Positions 7,032-15,989 of a DNA stretch of 52,229 nucleotides are shown in pieces. Location of the stretch: positions 1 to 52,229 of the forward strand of contig CAZZJS010000010.1 of the NCBI GenBank assembly GCA_964654855.1, in the 5' to 3' direction. The notes below the pieces were generated by a model. That model saw nothing but the letters and a program-made list of their open reading frames with translations. It searched no databases and was not told the DNA's origin. Both the position numbers and the translations under genes were made by a program. How positions within the stretch are numbered: the first letter of the stretch is position 1; the number at the start of each line of letters is the position of its first letter. The DNA is from JALZUV01 sp964654855. GTDB taxonomy: Bacteria > Pseudomonadota > Alphaproteobacteria > Rickettsiales > JALZUV01.

Positions 7032-7078
7032 TTCGCCAACAACCGCGAAATTTGACATCATGAATGTTGGCAACTATC
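7032..7078 (+). repeat. 47-bp intergenic repeat, copy 3
   Basis: Best-formed copy. GGTTGTT-CGCC-AACAACC (7028-7045) is a perfect hairpin. In addition, GCCAACA (7036-7042) is an exact inverted match to TGTTGGC (7066-7072), so two folds compete. It lies in the last intergenic space before the core genes begin at 7158. Confidence 0.6.
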
Positions 7079-7157
7079 TAGGTGATCGATTTTACTAATT
7101 ATACCTATCAGTACCTAATAATCTCAGTGTAAGTCCTGCAGGAATTGTCTTTTTTAT

Positions 7158-8231
7158 ATGCTTCACCGCATTACTCATTACGCTATTGCTCTTCTTTTGA
7201 GCGTTGGGTTGAATTATCAGGCCTTTGCGGCTGATGTGCCAACTCTTTCTGGGGAGTTTGTGCTCGAATCCCAGTTTGAAAAAGAAGTGCATGATAGTCG
7301 TAATAATGAACGAGATAGGCTATTTGCGCGTGCTGAGTTAGCTTCAGCGTTACAGCTAAACGAGCATTTCTATATTGATAGTGTGACGGTGCTAGAACCT
7401 GTGTTTGACGCTACTATTGGAGAGAACCGTTTCTTTGATGATGAAGGCGTTTTCATTGAAGAGATCAAACTAAATTATGAGAATGGTCCCTGGGGCGCTT
7501 TTATTGGCAAGTTCAATCCGGCGTTTGGTATCGCGTGGGATTACGGGCGAGGCATTTGGAGTGAAGATTTTGCCGAAGATTATGAGATTACAGAAAAAAT
7601 TGGCTTAGGGGGGGCGTACCAATTTGAATTAGCTGACATGGGCGCGCACCGTTTTACGTTTAGTACGTTCTTTACTGATACTTCGTTCCTCTCGCGTTCG
7701 ATAGTGCAGGATAGAAGCACGCTTAAAAGGCAAGACGGAGGCGCAAGTAATACAGAAAATTTCTCCTCCTATGTGGTCTCGCTCGATGGTAAACAAGTGG
7801 CTGATATCAAAAATTTATCTTACCACCTAGCATTTCGACATTTAGGGCGAGGTGTAGGTGATGTTGATGATGAGCAAGGAGTCGCCGCTAACTTAAATTA
7901 TTTGATTCCGGTAAGCGATGAATGGGAAAGTGATCTTCTACTAGAGCTTGCTTCCATTAGTCATTTTAATGGCACGGCTGATGATGCGCGCTTTTACAGT
8001 GTGAGTAACGTTAACACGTTATATGAGGATTGGAACGTAACGGTTGGCTATACTAAACGATTTATCGATGTTGCGAGCGGTCGTGATAATCATGATTATT
8101 TGCTACAGCTTTCTGGAGGGTATGATTTTCGTAATGGAATCACTCTCGAAGCAGGCTGGAGAAAGAGTAGAGAAGCTAACGTAACCAAAGATATCATTGG
8201 CGGTTTAGCAAGATATACTCGCGCTTTTTAG
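7158..8231 (+). CDS. Outer-membrane beta-barrel protein (porin-like)
   Basis: 357 residues with a clear signal peptide cleaved after AFA (about residue 24). The mature part is rich in alternating hydrophobic/aromatic strands and ends in Phe (RYTRAF), the usual signature for assembly by the Bam complex. Strand-like segments such as GPWGAFIGKFNP and DYLLQLSGGYDF recur to the C-terminus. Presumably a porin or substrate-specific channel; the family is not recognised more closely. An AGGA lies some 15 bases before the ATG. It is monocistronic and ends 3 bases from the convergent truA. Confidence 0.75.
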   Translation: MLHRITHYAIALLLSVGLNYQAFAADVPTLSGEFVLESQFEKEVHDSRNNERDRLFARAELASALQLNEHFYIDSVTVLEPVFDATIGENRFFDDEGVFIEEIKLNYENGPWGAFIGKFNPAFGIAWDYGRGIWSEDFAEDYEITEKIGLGGAYQFELADMGAHRFTFSTFFTDTSFLSRSIVQDRSTLKRQDGGASNTENFSSYVVSLDGKQVADIKNLSYHLAFRHLGRGVGDVDDEQGVAANLNYLIPVSDEWESDLLLELASISHFNGTADDARFYSVSNVNTLYEDWNVTVGYTKRFIDVASGRDNHDYLLQLSGGYDFRNGITLEAGWRKSREANVTKDIIGGLARYTRAF

Positions 8232-8234
8232 CAG

Positions 8235-8984
8235 TTAGAATTGTACATTCATAAAATAGAGACCATAAGCGGGTGCGGTTTCGCCAGCAGCTTTGCGATC
8301 TTTGGCTTCGATGACGTTTTGTAAATCGGCTTCTGTCCATTTTCCATTGCCAACTTTTCGCAGGCTACCCATGATGATTCGTACTTGGTGGTGTAAGAAG
8401 CTGCGTGCTTTTAATTGGGTTAGAATTTCATCGCCCTCACGTATGATAGTGATGGAATCAATGGATTTGATCGGCGAATTCGACTGGCATTGGCTATCGC
8501 GGAAGCTGCTGAAGTCATGTTCGCCAAGCAAAAGCTGTGCGGCTTTATGCATAGCTTGTTCATCGAGTGGTTCGGCCACTTGCCATGCGCGATGGCGATG
8601 AATGGCCAGCGGTGCTTTGCGATTGAAAATACGATATTGGTAGCTGCGCTCTTTGGCTCCAAAACGAGCATGGAAGCTATCATCAACACGTTCCGCTTTG
8701 CGGATGACGACTTGTGACGTCATGGTAGATAGGTGATGAGTGATTCCTTGTGCGACAGAGAATTCTTCACGTGCTTCAGGTAAATCCACATGGGCTACTT
8801 GGCCATGAGCATGCACGCCCGCATCGGTGCGACCTGAACATTGTACGACAAATCGTTCTTCCGTATCGAAATACTTGCTGACCGCTTCTTCTGTGTATTG
8901 CTGCACGGTTGGCACGCCATCTTGTCGCTGCCAGCCCGCAAGATTTGTTCCGTCATATTCAATGGTGAGTTTATATCTAGGCAT
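8235..8984 (-). CDS. truA: tRNA pseudouridine(38-40) synthase TruA
   Basis: Converts uridines 38-40 of the tRNA anticodon arm to pseudouridine. The start is the ATG at 8984 (MPRYKLTIEYDGT); the longer frame adds 24 residues unlike the family. The catalytic motif GRTDAGVHA (Asp in RTD) and the C-terminal FLHHQVRIIMG motif are present, and the length of 249 aa is typical. The start overlaps the end of fmt by 8 bases, so it is the last gene of gltX-def-fmt-truA. Confidence 0.95.
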   Translation of the reverse strand: MPRYKLTIEYDGTNLAGWQRQDGVPTVQQYTEEAVSKYFDTEERFVVQCSGRTDAGVHAHGQVAHVDLPEAREEFSVAQGITHHLSTMTSQVVIRKAERVDDSFHARFGAKERSYQYRIFNRKAPLAIHRHRAWQVAEPLDEQAMHKAAQLLLGEHDFSSFRDSQCQSNSPIKSIDSITIIREGDEILTQLKARSFLHHQVRIIMGSLRKVGNGKWTEADLQNVIEAKDRKAAGETAPAYGLYFMNVQF

Positions 8985-9900
8985 CAAACTGACTGCCTTT
9001 GGCGATGCTGAATCCGCGCAAGAGTTTTGACGCCTCCATTGGCTTTTTGCCTGCACGTTGAAGTTTGGTGAGTTGGATAGATCCGCTAGCGCAGGCCACG
9101 GTTAGGCTATCATCCAACAACTCGCCTGCATTGCCAGTGCCGTCAGCGAGGGTTGCATTGAGGATTTTGAGTTTCTCACCATTCAGCTCGGTAAAGGCGC
9201 CAGGGAAGGGCGATAGCCCTAAGATATGCTGTAGGGCGGTTTTAGCAGCTTGATCCCAATCAATGCGAGCTTCCGCTTTGTCGATCTTGCTAGCGTAAGT
9301 GACGCCTTCGTCTGATTGAGCTATTGCTGCTGGTTCTTCTGCTAGTACTTGCAAAATTGCCGTACCTGCTTTGTCGGCCATCACATCATGCAATTTGCCG
9401 GCGGTCATGCCGGTTGGAACCTCCACCAGTTGTTCTAGCAGAATGGGACCAGTATCTAAGCCCGCTTCCATCTGCATGATGCAAAGCGAGGTTTCAGTAT
9501 CTCCGGCCATAATGGTGCGCTGTAGAGGAGCTGCCCCACGCCAGCGAGGGAGTTTAGAAGGATGCACATTAATGCAGCCGCGTTTGGGCGCATCAAGTAT
9601 CGCTTGTGGTAGCAGTAGGCCATAAGCAGCAACAATTGCCGCATCGGTTTCATAATTTGCGAATGTTTGTTGTTCTTCGCTCGATTTTAAGCTGGTGGGA
9701 TGATGCACAGGAATATCGTATTTCAGCGCGAGATCATGCACAGGCGTGTTACGTAATTTATGGCCACGACCCGCAGGGCGCGGCGGTTGGCAATACACGG
9801 CCACCACTTTATGTTCAGAATCAATAAGGGTTTTGAGGCACGGTACTGAAAATTCAGGCGAGCCCATGAAAATAAGACGTAACGGTTTAGTGATGTTCAT
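8977..9900 (-). CDS. fmt: Methionyl-tRNA formyltransferase
   Basis: Formylates initiator Met-tRNA using 10-formyl-THF. Start chosen at ATG 9900 (MNITKPLRLIFMGSPEF), where family similarity begins, although the frame opens at 9936. The N-terminal formyltransferase domain contains HPSKLPRWRGAAPLQ and GLDTGPIL. The C-terminal domain (about 205 on) is the OB-like tRNA-binding part. It overlaps def by 14 bases, the classic def-fmt pair acting at the two ends of formyl-methionine metabolism. Confidence 0.95.
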   Translation of the reverse strand: MNITKPLRLIFMGSPEFSVPCLKTLIDSEHKVVAVYCQPPRPAGRGHKLRNTPVHDLALKYDIPVHHPTSLKSSEEQQTFANYETDAAIVAAYGLLLPQAILDAPKRGCINVHPSKLPRWRGAAPLQRTIMAGDTETSLCIMQMEAGLDTGPILLEQLVEVPTGMTAGKLHDVMADKAGTAILQVLAEEPAAIAQSDEGVTYASKIDKAEARIDWDQAAKTALQHILGLSPFPGAFTELNGEKLKILNATLADGTGNAGELLDDSLTVACASGSIQLTKLQRAGKKPMEASKLLRGFSIAKGSQFDA

Positions 9901-10456
9901 GCTCGCAACTTGGGTCGCCGCAATCGACATAATCAAATGCGCCGGCTTTTTTCATTTTTTGTAGCTTTTTAACAATACGGTCACGTTTTAAGCGTGAGAT
10001 ATGGTTAACAAAGGTAATGCCATTCGTATGGTCAATCTCATGTTGAACACAGGTTGCTAACAATCCGCCGGCTTGAAGTGTTTGTGATTTTCCATTTTCA
10101 TCTAGGTATTTAACCGTCACGGTTTCGGGGCGAATTACTTCTGAATATTGCTCCGGAAAGGATAGGCAGCCTTCATTATAGCTCGATTCTTCTTTCGACT
10201 CTTCTTCAATCTCTGGGTTGATGAGCTTAATCGGTTTGCGCGAAGCAGGGTCTTTTCCATCCCACTCTACATCCATCACAATCACGCGCTTATGCTGGCC
10301 TACCTGTACGGCGGCAAGGCCGATGCCTTTTGCATCATACATGGTTTCCAGCATATCATCGAGCAATGTGCGGATCTTGTCATTGACCTCCTTAACGGGT
10401 GCAGAAACCTGATTTAGGAAAGGATCGGGGGCGATAATTAACGATAAAATACTCAT
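9887..10456 (-). CDS. def: Peptide deformylase
   Basis: Removes the formyl group from nascent proteins. All three metal-site motifs are present: GIGLAAVQVG (44-53), EGCLSF with ligand Cys97, and QHEIDH with His139, catalytic Glu140 and His143. 189 residues, slightly long because of a charged C-terminal tail ending in CEHEHH. Eighteen bases separate it from gltX upstream, and its end overlaps fmt. Confidence 0.96.
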   Translation of the reverse strand: MSILSLIIAPDPFLNQVSAPVKEVNDKIRTLLDDMLETMYDAKGIGLAAVQVGQHKRVIVMDVEWDGKDPASRKPIKLINPEIEEESKEESSYNEGCLSFPEQYSEVIRPETVTVKYLDENGKSQTLQAGGLLATCVQHEIDHTNGITFVNHISRLKRDRIVKKLQKMKKAGAFDYVDCGDPSCEHEHH

Positions 10457-10474
10457 ATTGCTTAGATAGTAGGG

Positions 10475-11887
10475 TTAAACGGTGGAAACAAGGTTTTCTG
10501 TTGCCTCGCGCAATCGTTGCAAACTTTCGTCCTTACCTAGAATCTCCATAACCTCAAACATGCTGGGGCTAGCGGTGCTGCCCGTAATGGCTACGCGAAC
10601 GGGAGCCATTAACTTTCCGACCTTAGTGTCATGCTGCTCTGCAAAGGTTTTGGCGAAGGGAAACAGGGTTTCGTGGTTCCATTCTGTTTGTTTTTCTAGC
10701 TCAGGAATAAATGCCGTGAGTAGTTCTTTGCCTTCATTAAGCTGGTTTTGTGCTTTTTCATCCTGCGGGGCGGGGTGATGGAGATAGAAGCTCGCGCTGT
10801 TGGCGAGTTCAATTAGTGTTTTTGCGCGTTCTTTTAGGCTCTCAATTCCTTTAGTAAGCTTTTCTTTTTGCGAAGCGTTAACTTCAGTTGATAATTCTTT
10901 GTTTATAATAGGAATTATTATCTCAATAAGGCGTTGATTGTCAGCTTCACGAATATATAAGCCATTCAAATTTTCTAGCTTAGTAAAATCAAAACGTGAA
11001 GGAGATTTACCCACGCCTTTGAGTGAGAATTTCTCAATCATTTCAGCGCGATTGAAGATTTCTTCATCACCAAATGCCCAGCCTAGGCGCAATAGGTAAT
11101 TACGCATAGCTTCCGGTAAGTAGCCCATTTCACGATACGCATCGACACCGAGTGCACCGTGGCGTTTCGAGAGTTTCGCTCCGTCAGGGCCATGAATCAG
11201 GGGAATATGGGCAAAAACAGGCACATTCCATTCCATCGCTTCGTAAATAAGCTGCTGTTTAGCGGAGTTAGTAAGATGGTCATCGCCACGGATAATATGG
11301 GTGACGCCCATATCATGATCATCGCTTACTACCGCGAGCATATAGGTGGGAGTGCCATCAGAGCGTAGAAGAATTACATCATCCACTTCACCTGCGCCAA
11401 TTTTAACATCGCCTTGTACTTCATCTTTAATATGTACAATGCCTTCATTAGGCGCTTTTAGGCGGATTACGTAAGGAGTGTCGGCTGGATGTTCGCTTGC
11501 TGGCGTATCGCGCCATGGGCTTTGAAAACGAAACACATTGCGTTTGGCTTGTGCCGCTTCGCGCAGTTCTGCTAGCTCTTCTGGGCTAGTGAAACATTTA
11601 TAGGCTTGACCTAATTTCACAAGTTCTTGTGCAACTTCAATATGTCGGTTAGCATTTTCAGATTGATAAACAACCTGATCATCTACGGTGAGTCCCAGCC
11701 ATTCCAAGCCATTGTGAATAGCTTCAATAGCTTCAGGAGTAGACTTTTCTTTATTGGTATCTTCTACTCTCAACAGAAACTTTCCCTGATGGTGTTGAGA
11801 AAATAGCCAATTAAAAAGTGCAGTGCGGGCGTTTCCAATATGCAAGAAACCCGTAGGAGAGGGGGCGAATCGTGTAATAACTGTCAT
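10475..11887 (-). CDS. gltX: Glutamyl-tRNA synthetase
   Basis: Class I synthetase charging tRNA-Glu. Start taken at ATG 11887 (MTVITRFAPSPTG), since an 18-residue upstream extension (frame open to 11941) is not family-like. The HIGH motif reads HIGN (15-18) and the KMSKS motif reads AKLSKRHG. 470 residues is normal. Alphaproteobacteria often carry two GltX paralogues, one misacylating tRNA-Gln; which type this is cannot be decided here. First gene of the gltX-def-fmt-truA operon; divergent from comEC. Confidence 0.93.
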   Translation of the reverse strand: MTVITRFAPSPTGFLHIGNARTALFNWLFSQHHQGKFLLRVEDTNKEKSTPEAIEAIHNGLEWLGLTVDDQVVYQSENANRHIEVAQELVKLGQAYKCFTSPEELAELREAAQAKRNVFRFQSPWRDTPASEHPADTPYVIRLKAPNEGIVHIKDEVQGDVKIGAGEVDDVILLRSDGTPTYMLAVVSDDHDMGVTHIIRGDDHLTNSAKQQLIYEAMEWNVPVFAHIPLIHGPDGAKLSKRHGALGVDAYREMGYLPEAMRNYLLRLGWAFGDEEIFNRAEMIEKFSLKGVGKSPSRFDFTKLENLNGLYIREADNQRLIEIIIPIINKELSTEVNASQKEKLTKGIESLKERAKTLIELANSASFYLHHPAPQDEKAQNQLNEGKELLTAFIPELEKQTEWNHETLFPFAKTFAEQHDTKVGKLMAPVRVAITGSTASPSMFEVMEILGKDESLQRLREATENLVSTV

Positions 11888-11939
11888 GCCAGTGTTATTC
11901 ACTGTCGCTTTTGTTGCGTCAAGCGGTAGGATGCCGCTC

Positions 11940-13991
11940 ATGGGAGTTTGGAAGCAGAAAGTTGAAATTTGGCTGCTAGAAGAGCAATCGCGTTGGCTGT
12001 TATGGGTACCAATGGCGATTGCCTGTGGAATTATCTTATATTTTTCCTGCCAAGGTGAAACCCCTTCCTATCTTGGAGCTACGTTTATCGCTGTAGGAGC
12101 TCCTGCGTGGGTGTTTTGGAAGCGTATGCCTTGGGTGCGTGGGTTATTATTAGCCTTCTTCTTTGCTGGTATAGGAATCGTAGCTGCCCAATGGCAGATG
12201 GAACGTTTCCGCCAATCACTCATTACACGCCCTACGGCAATCCTCACGCTGCAAGCTATGGTCAATGAGGTGATTAACAATGAAGAGGGGAAACAAAAGC
12301 TAGTTTTAAGCGAGATCGAGGTAGAAGGAGGGGCGCGCTATCCCTTGCCAGATACAATTCGTTTAAGTTTGAAGAAAGCAAATCCCCATTTGCTCGCAGG
12401 GCAACGAGTCAAACTTCGTGGAGGATTATTTCCACTTCCGCCGCCCGCTTTGCCCGGGGGCTTCGATTTTACTCGGCATTTTTATTTTAAAGGGATTGGT
12501 GCAGTTGGCTTTGCGTTGAATCCTGTAGAGATTATTTCAACGGATGAAGGTCAAAACTGGCGTATTCGTTTAGCAAATTTTAGAGCCTCGTTAGCTAAAC
12601 GAATTAAAGCAGTAATGCGGCCTCATTTTAATACTCCAACCATTGCTATCGCCACTGCCTTAATTACAGGAGAACGGGCAGGCATTCCTGAAGAAACCAA
12701 AGAGGCAATGCGCGCTGCTGGGTTAGCACATATGTTGGCGATTTCTGGTTTGCATCTTGGTTTAGTGTGCGGTGTCTTTTTCATTCTATTACGTTATGGG
12801 TTTGTTTTGATTCCGGATTTAGCCCTGCGCTTTTCGGTTAAAAAGTGGGCGGCATTGGGCTGTGTAATTGGTGGCTTTTCCTATCTCACCATTGCTGGCT
12901 TTCCGGTCTCTGCCCAGCGAGCTTATGCGATGGTGGCACTTGTCTTCTTGGCTATTCTGTTAGAGCGACAAGTTTTGCCGATGCGCTCACTCGCGCTTGC
13001 GGCTATTATTGTGTTGCTGATCGCACCTTCCTCACTCATGGGGCCGAGCTTTCAGCTCTCTTTTAGTGCGACCATGTCGATCATTGCGCTTTATGAGTTC
13101 TGGCGACGAAAGCGAGCCAAACGTGAATTGAAAGGCGGACATTACGGTTGGCGACAGAAAGTGATGATTTATGTAGGAGGGGTGTTAGCGACGACCTTTG
13201 TGGCGAGTGCTATTACTTCGCCTTATGCGGCTTACCATTTTAATCAATTTACGAATTATCACCTGTTGGCCAATATGGCTGCTTCGCCCATTTTTAGCTT
13301 TATGGTGATGCCTGCTGCTGTAGGCGGAATGCTTGCAATGCCGCTGGGTTTAGAAGCTCCGTTCTTATGGATCATGGGATTGGGAGTAAATTGGGTGGCG
13401 GCCATTGCCGCGGCCATTGCAGCTCTGCCGGAGGCGATGATACATGTGCCAACTCCACCGCTTTGGGCGTTGATTGTGGTTTCTTTTGGTTGTTGCTGGT
13501 TATGCTTTTGGCAGCAGAAAATTCGCCATTTAGGCTGGCTAATCATTCTGATTGGTCTGGGGCCTTTCTTTACGGTGCGTTTACCCGATATTCTGGTGAG
13601 CGAAAAGGCAGAGCAAATCGCGGTGAAGTTGGAATCAGGTGGCTATATCATGCTGCGTGGTAGTACTCGCAATTTTAAAGCAGGGTTGTGGCAAGAAGCG
13701 TTGGGAGTCGAAAAATTTGCGAAAGCGGAAGGGCTAGGAGAGGGCTATCGATGCGATGGGGAAGGGTGCATCCTCCATTATAAAGATAAGAAAATTGCTT
13801 TCCCAAAACGTCGTATCGCTGCGATTGAAGATTGCGAATCTGTCGATGTGATGATCACAAGTTTTTACGTCGATTGTGACTCTGCCATCACGGTTGAACG
13901 CCCTAAGCAAGCGACTGCTCTAACGATTGTTGATAGTGTTACCGTAAGTGTGGCGAAAGCGTTTACTGCAACGCTTTCCGTGCGGGATTAA
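11940..13991 (+). CDS. comEC: ComEC/Rec2-type DNA uptake channel protein
   Basis: Inner-membrane protein of the ComEC family, which passes single-stranded DNA into the cytoplasm during transformation. Start is probably ATG 11940 (or 11931), preceded by GGTAGGAT; the frame opens earlier at 11823 inside gltX. An N-terminal membrane pair with a soluble DUF4131/OB region (about 1-190) is followed by the Competence domain with HMLAISGLHLGLV and many membrane spans. The C-terminal about 120 residues lack a recognisable metallo-beta-lactamase domain, as in shorter family members. It overlaps the convergent MATE gene by 29 bases. Confidence 0.88.
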   Translation: MGVWKQKVEIWLLEEQSRWLLWVPMAIACGIILYFSCQGETPSYLGATFIAVGAPAWVFWKRMPWVRGLLLAFFFAGIGIVAAQWQMERFRQSLITRPTAILTLQAMVNEVINNEEGKQKLVLSEIEVEGGARYPLPDTIRLSLKKANPHLLAGQRVKLRGGLFPLPPPALPGGFDFTRHFYFKGIGAVGFALNPVEIISTDEGQNWRIRLANFRASLAKRIKAVMRPHFNTPTIAIATALITGERAGIPEETKEAMRAAGLAHMLAISGLHLGLVCGVFFILLRYGFVLIPDLALRFSVKKWAALGCVIGGFSYLTIAGFPVSAQRAYAMVALVFLAILLERQVLPMRSLALAAIIVLLIAPSSLMGPSFQLSFSATMSIIALYEFWRRKRAKRELKGGHYGWRQKVMIYVGGVLATTFVASAITSPYAAYHFNQFTNYHLLANMAASPIFSFMVMPAAVGGMLAMPLGLEAPFLWIMGLGVNWVAAIAAAIAALPEAMIHVPTPPLWALIVVSFGCCWLCFWQQKIRHLGWLIILIGLGPFFTVRLPDILVSEKAEQIAVKLESGGYIMLRGSTRNFKAGLWQEALGVEKFAKAEGLGEGYRCDGEGCILHYKDKKIAFPKRRIAAIEDCESVDVMITSFYVDCDSAITVERPKQATALTIVDSVTVSVAKAFTATLSVRD

Positions 13992-15267
13992 CTAGCGTTG
14001 CCACTCTCACAACGGTGAAGATAAAGAATGCGAACCATAGCCAATGGGCGTTGTGGTAGCTCCACGCATAATAAGCGAGAGGTGCATAGGCAAGAGCGGC
14101 AAATATCATTGATTTAAAAAGCAACTTTGGCTTTGCTAAACCGTAGAAAAAGCCATCATACACAAAGGCAAGCCCGCCAAGCAGCAAAGTGCTGCACAGC
14201 CAATATAGGTAAGGCTTTGCGGCATCGATGATATTCTGATGCTCGGTGAGAATGGAGAGCGCAAATTCAAGCCCAACGAGGTAGAAAAGGATAAAGCCTA
14301 GTGTCGATCCTATGCTCCATTTTACGGCGAGGCTAAAGGAGCGTTTAAGCTTTGCTTTATTTTGACTTCCAGAGGATTGCCCCGCCAGTGTTTCTAATGC
14401 AATCGCATAGCCATCCATCACAAAGGCGCAGAAGATATAAAGCTTCATTACTAGCGCATTAGCTGCCAGCATTACTGTACCAAAAGTGGCAGAGATATTA
14501 GTAAATGCGGCGAGCACGCTCATCAGCAGAAAAGTACGCATCATAATTGCGCTATTGAGCGTGAGTAATTGAATAAATTCTGCTTTATGAAACACTCGTG
14601 TTTTATCAAACCGAGGAATGCCACCCCAATGATACCATACGGCGCCAATACCAAACCCTAGAGAGATCCATTCAGCTAAGGCAGTGCCCAAACCAGCACC
14701 CCAAGCGCCCCAGCCATATTTTACAATGAACAGATAATTAAACCCGATATTAGAAACCTGCCAAACCGTATGTAATATCCATACGGTCATAGATCTGCCA
14801 TGCCCTAATAACCATCCGATAATGGCTAGGTTAATCATAATCGGCAAAGCACCCCAAATATGGGTATGGTAATAATCGCGCCCAGCCGCTTCTACATGAT
14901 TTTCACCCGCCAAAATCGAAAAACTGATAGATTCAATAGGTTTTTGTAAGAGGGTTATCGTCAAGCCAATGGTAAGCCCCAGCAAAGCTGCACGCCATAA
15001 CATGGCAGCATCTTCGGCTGTATCCTTTCGCCCTATAGCCTGAGCAGTTAAGCCTGTTGTACCAATACGTAGGAAGGCAAAACACCAGAAGATAAAATCA
15101 AAAATAACTGAAGCTAATACGACTCCCGATAGCTGCGAAATATCGTCCAAATGACCAAGAAAAGCTAGATCAACAAGCTGTGTTACCAGCACCGCAAGCC
15201 CAGCCATCATATTGGGGATGGCAAGTCCTAAAAATTCACGTTGGGTAGGGAGTTGATTGGCGGTCAT
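13963..15267 (-). CDS. MATE-family efflux transporter, DinF-like
   Basis: 434 residues with about 12 hydrophobic spans in two halves. The N-terminal LGLAIPNMMAGLAVLVTQLVDLAFLGHL matches MATE/DinF proteins, which export cationic or oxidised compounds driven by H+ or Na+. It stands alone on the minus strand, divergent from the gene at 15423 across 155 bases. Substrate is unknown. Confidence 0.85.
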   Translation of the reverse strand: MTANQLPTQREFLGLAIPNMMAGLAVLVTQLVDLAFLGHLDDISQLSGVVLASVIFDFIFWCFAFLRIGTTGLTAQAIGRKDTAEDAAMLWRAALLGLTIGLTITLLQKPIESISFSILAGENHVEAAGRDYYHTHIWGALPIMINLAIIGWLLGHGRSMTVWILHTVWQVSNIGFNYLFIVKYGWGAWGAGLGTALAEWISLGFGIGAVWYHWGGIPRFDKTRVFHKAEFIQLLTLNSAIMMRTFLLMSVLAAFTNISATFGTVMLAANALVMKLYIFCAFVMDGYAIALETLAGQSSGSQNKAKLKRSFSLAVKWSIGSTLGFILFYLVGLEFALSILTEHQNIIDAAKPYLYWLCSTLLLGGLAFVYDGFFYGLAKPKLLFKSMIFAALAYAPLAYYAWSYHNAHWLWFAFFIFTVVRVATLVNPARKALQ

Positions 15268-15422
15268 AAGCTGGATGTAGCCTATATCCGCCAGAATGCC
15301 TAGCGGTGATGTTCATCAAGGTTAGATAGATTTTCTTTATCTATGCGTTCCATCCAATTTTTAATATTTTTAATCGATGCGTTTGTCATCAAATTGTAAC
15401 GGTTATTCCGTACACTTAAAGC

Positions 15423-15968
15423 ATGGGAAATTCTGCTGATACCGAAAGAAGACCAATACATGACGATCGTGAAGATGCTCGTCTCTATGGTGCGCAGACT
15501 GCTTCAGGTGAAGCGAAGAAGCTGCTTGCGACTGTAGGCGGCGGTGCAATGGGGCTTCTTAATGGAGTGTTTTGGGGGCTAGTGATTGCTGTACCTGCTG
15601 TCATGGTCCTGCCGTTTGCTTCGGTGGGTGCTGGGGTGATGATGTGTGTTGGCCTAACGGCTGCCTATAAAGGCATTCAAGGCGCACGCAGTGGCTACTA
15701 TGATGTACAGAGTAATTACCAAAAACCAGAACGTAAGCGTCATGGCGGGCGAGAAGATACTCGGAGCGATGAGGCGATTGCCACCGCAGCTGAGAAGGTT
15801 GAGAAAGAAATGCCTAAAAGTACGGCAGCTGAAATGCAGGAGATGGAACTAGAAAAGCATGAGCATGAAATGACGAGTAATGATTCGCCAAACCTTGAAA
15901 AAGAATCTTTCCATCATCGAAATAAGGTGGATGCTTCACGCATGCCATCAAGCCAGCGTTCGCGCTAA
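15423..15968 (+). CDS. Hypothetical protein with glycine-rich membrane segment
   Basis: 181 residues. A charged N-terminus is followed by two adjoining hydrophobic Gly/Ala/Val-rich segments (about 38-85) and a long, very polar C-terminus rich in Glu, Lys, His and Arg (about 95-181). This looks like a hairpin membrane anchor with a disordered tail. No family recognised. No Shine-Dalgarno is apparent. It ends 21 bases from the convergent SPOR gene. Confidence 0.6.
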   Translation: MGNSADTERRPIHDDREDARLYGAQTASGEAKKLLATVGGGAMGLLNGVFWGLVIAVPAVMVLPFASVGAGVMMCVGLTAAYKGIQGARSGYYDVQSNYQKPERKRHGGREDTRSDEAIATAAEKVEKEMPKSTAAEMQEMELEKHEHEMTSNDSPNLEKESFHHRNKVDASRMPSSQRSR

Positions 15969-15989
15969 TTAGCCTCTAACCATTAACTT

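Noticed and set aside
7032..7078. Identification of the 47-bp repeat as a true integron attC or Xer dif site
   Set aside because: The core boxes are one base short of RYYYAAC/GTTRRRY, the element is too short for attC, and it does not fit the dif 11-6-11 pattern.
8420..8717. Open frames on both strands within truA
   Set aside because: Shadows of truA codon structure; no ribosome site or recognisable product.
11823..11939. Longer comEC start inside gltX
   Set aside because: The extra residues are not family-like and a better ribosome site precedes 11940.
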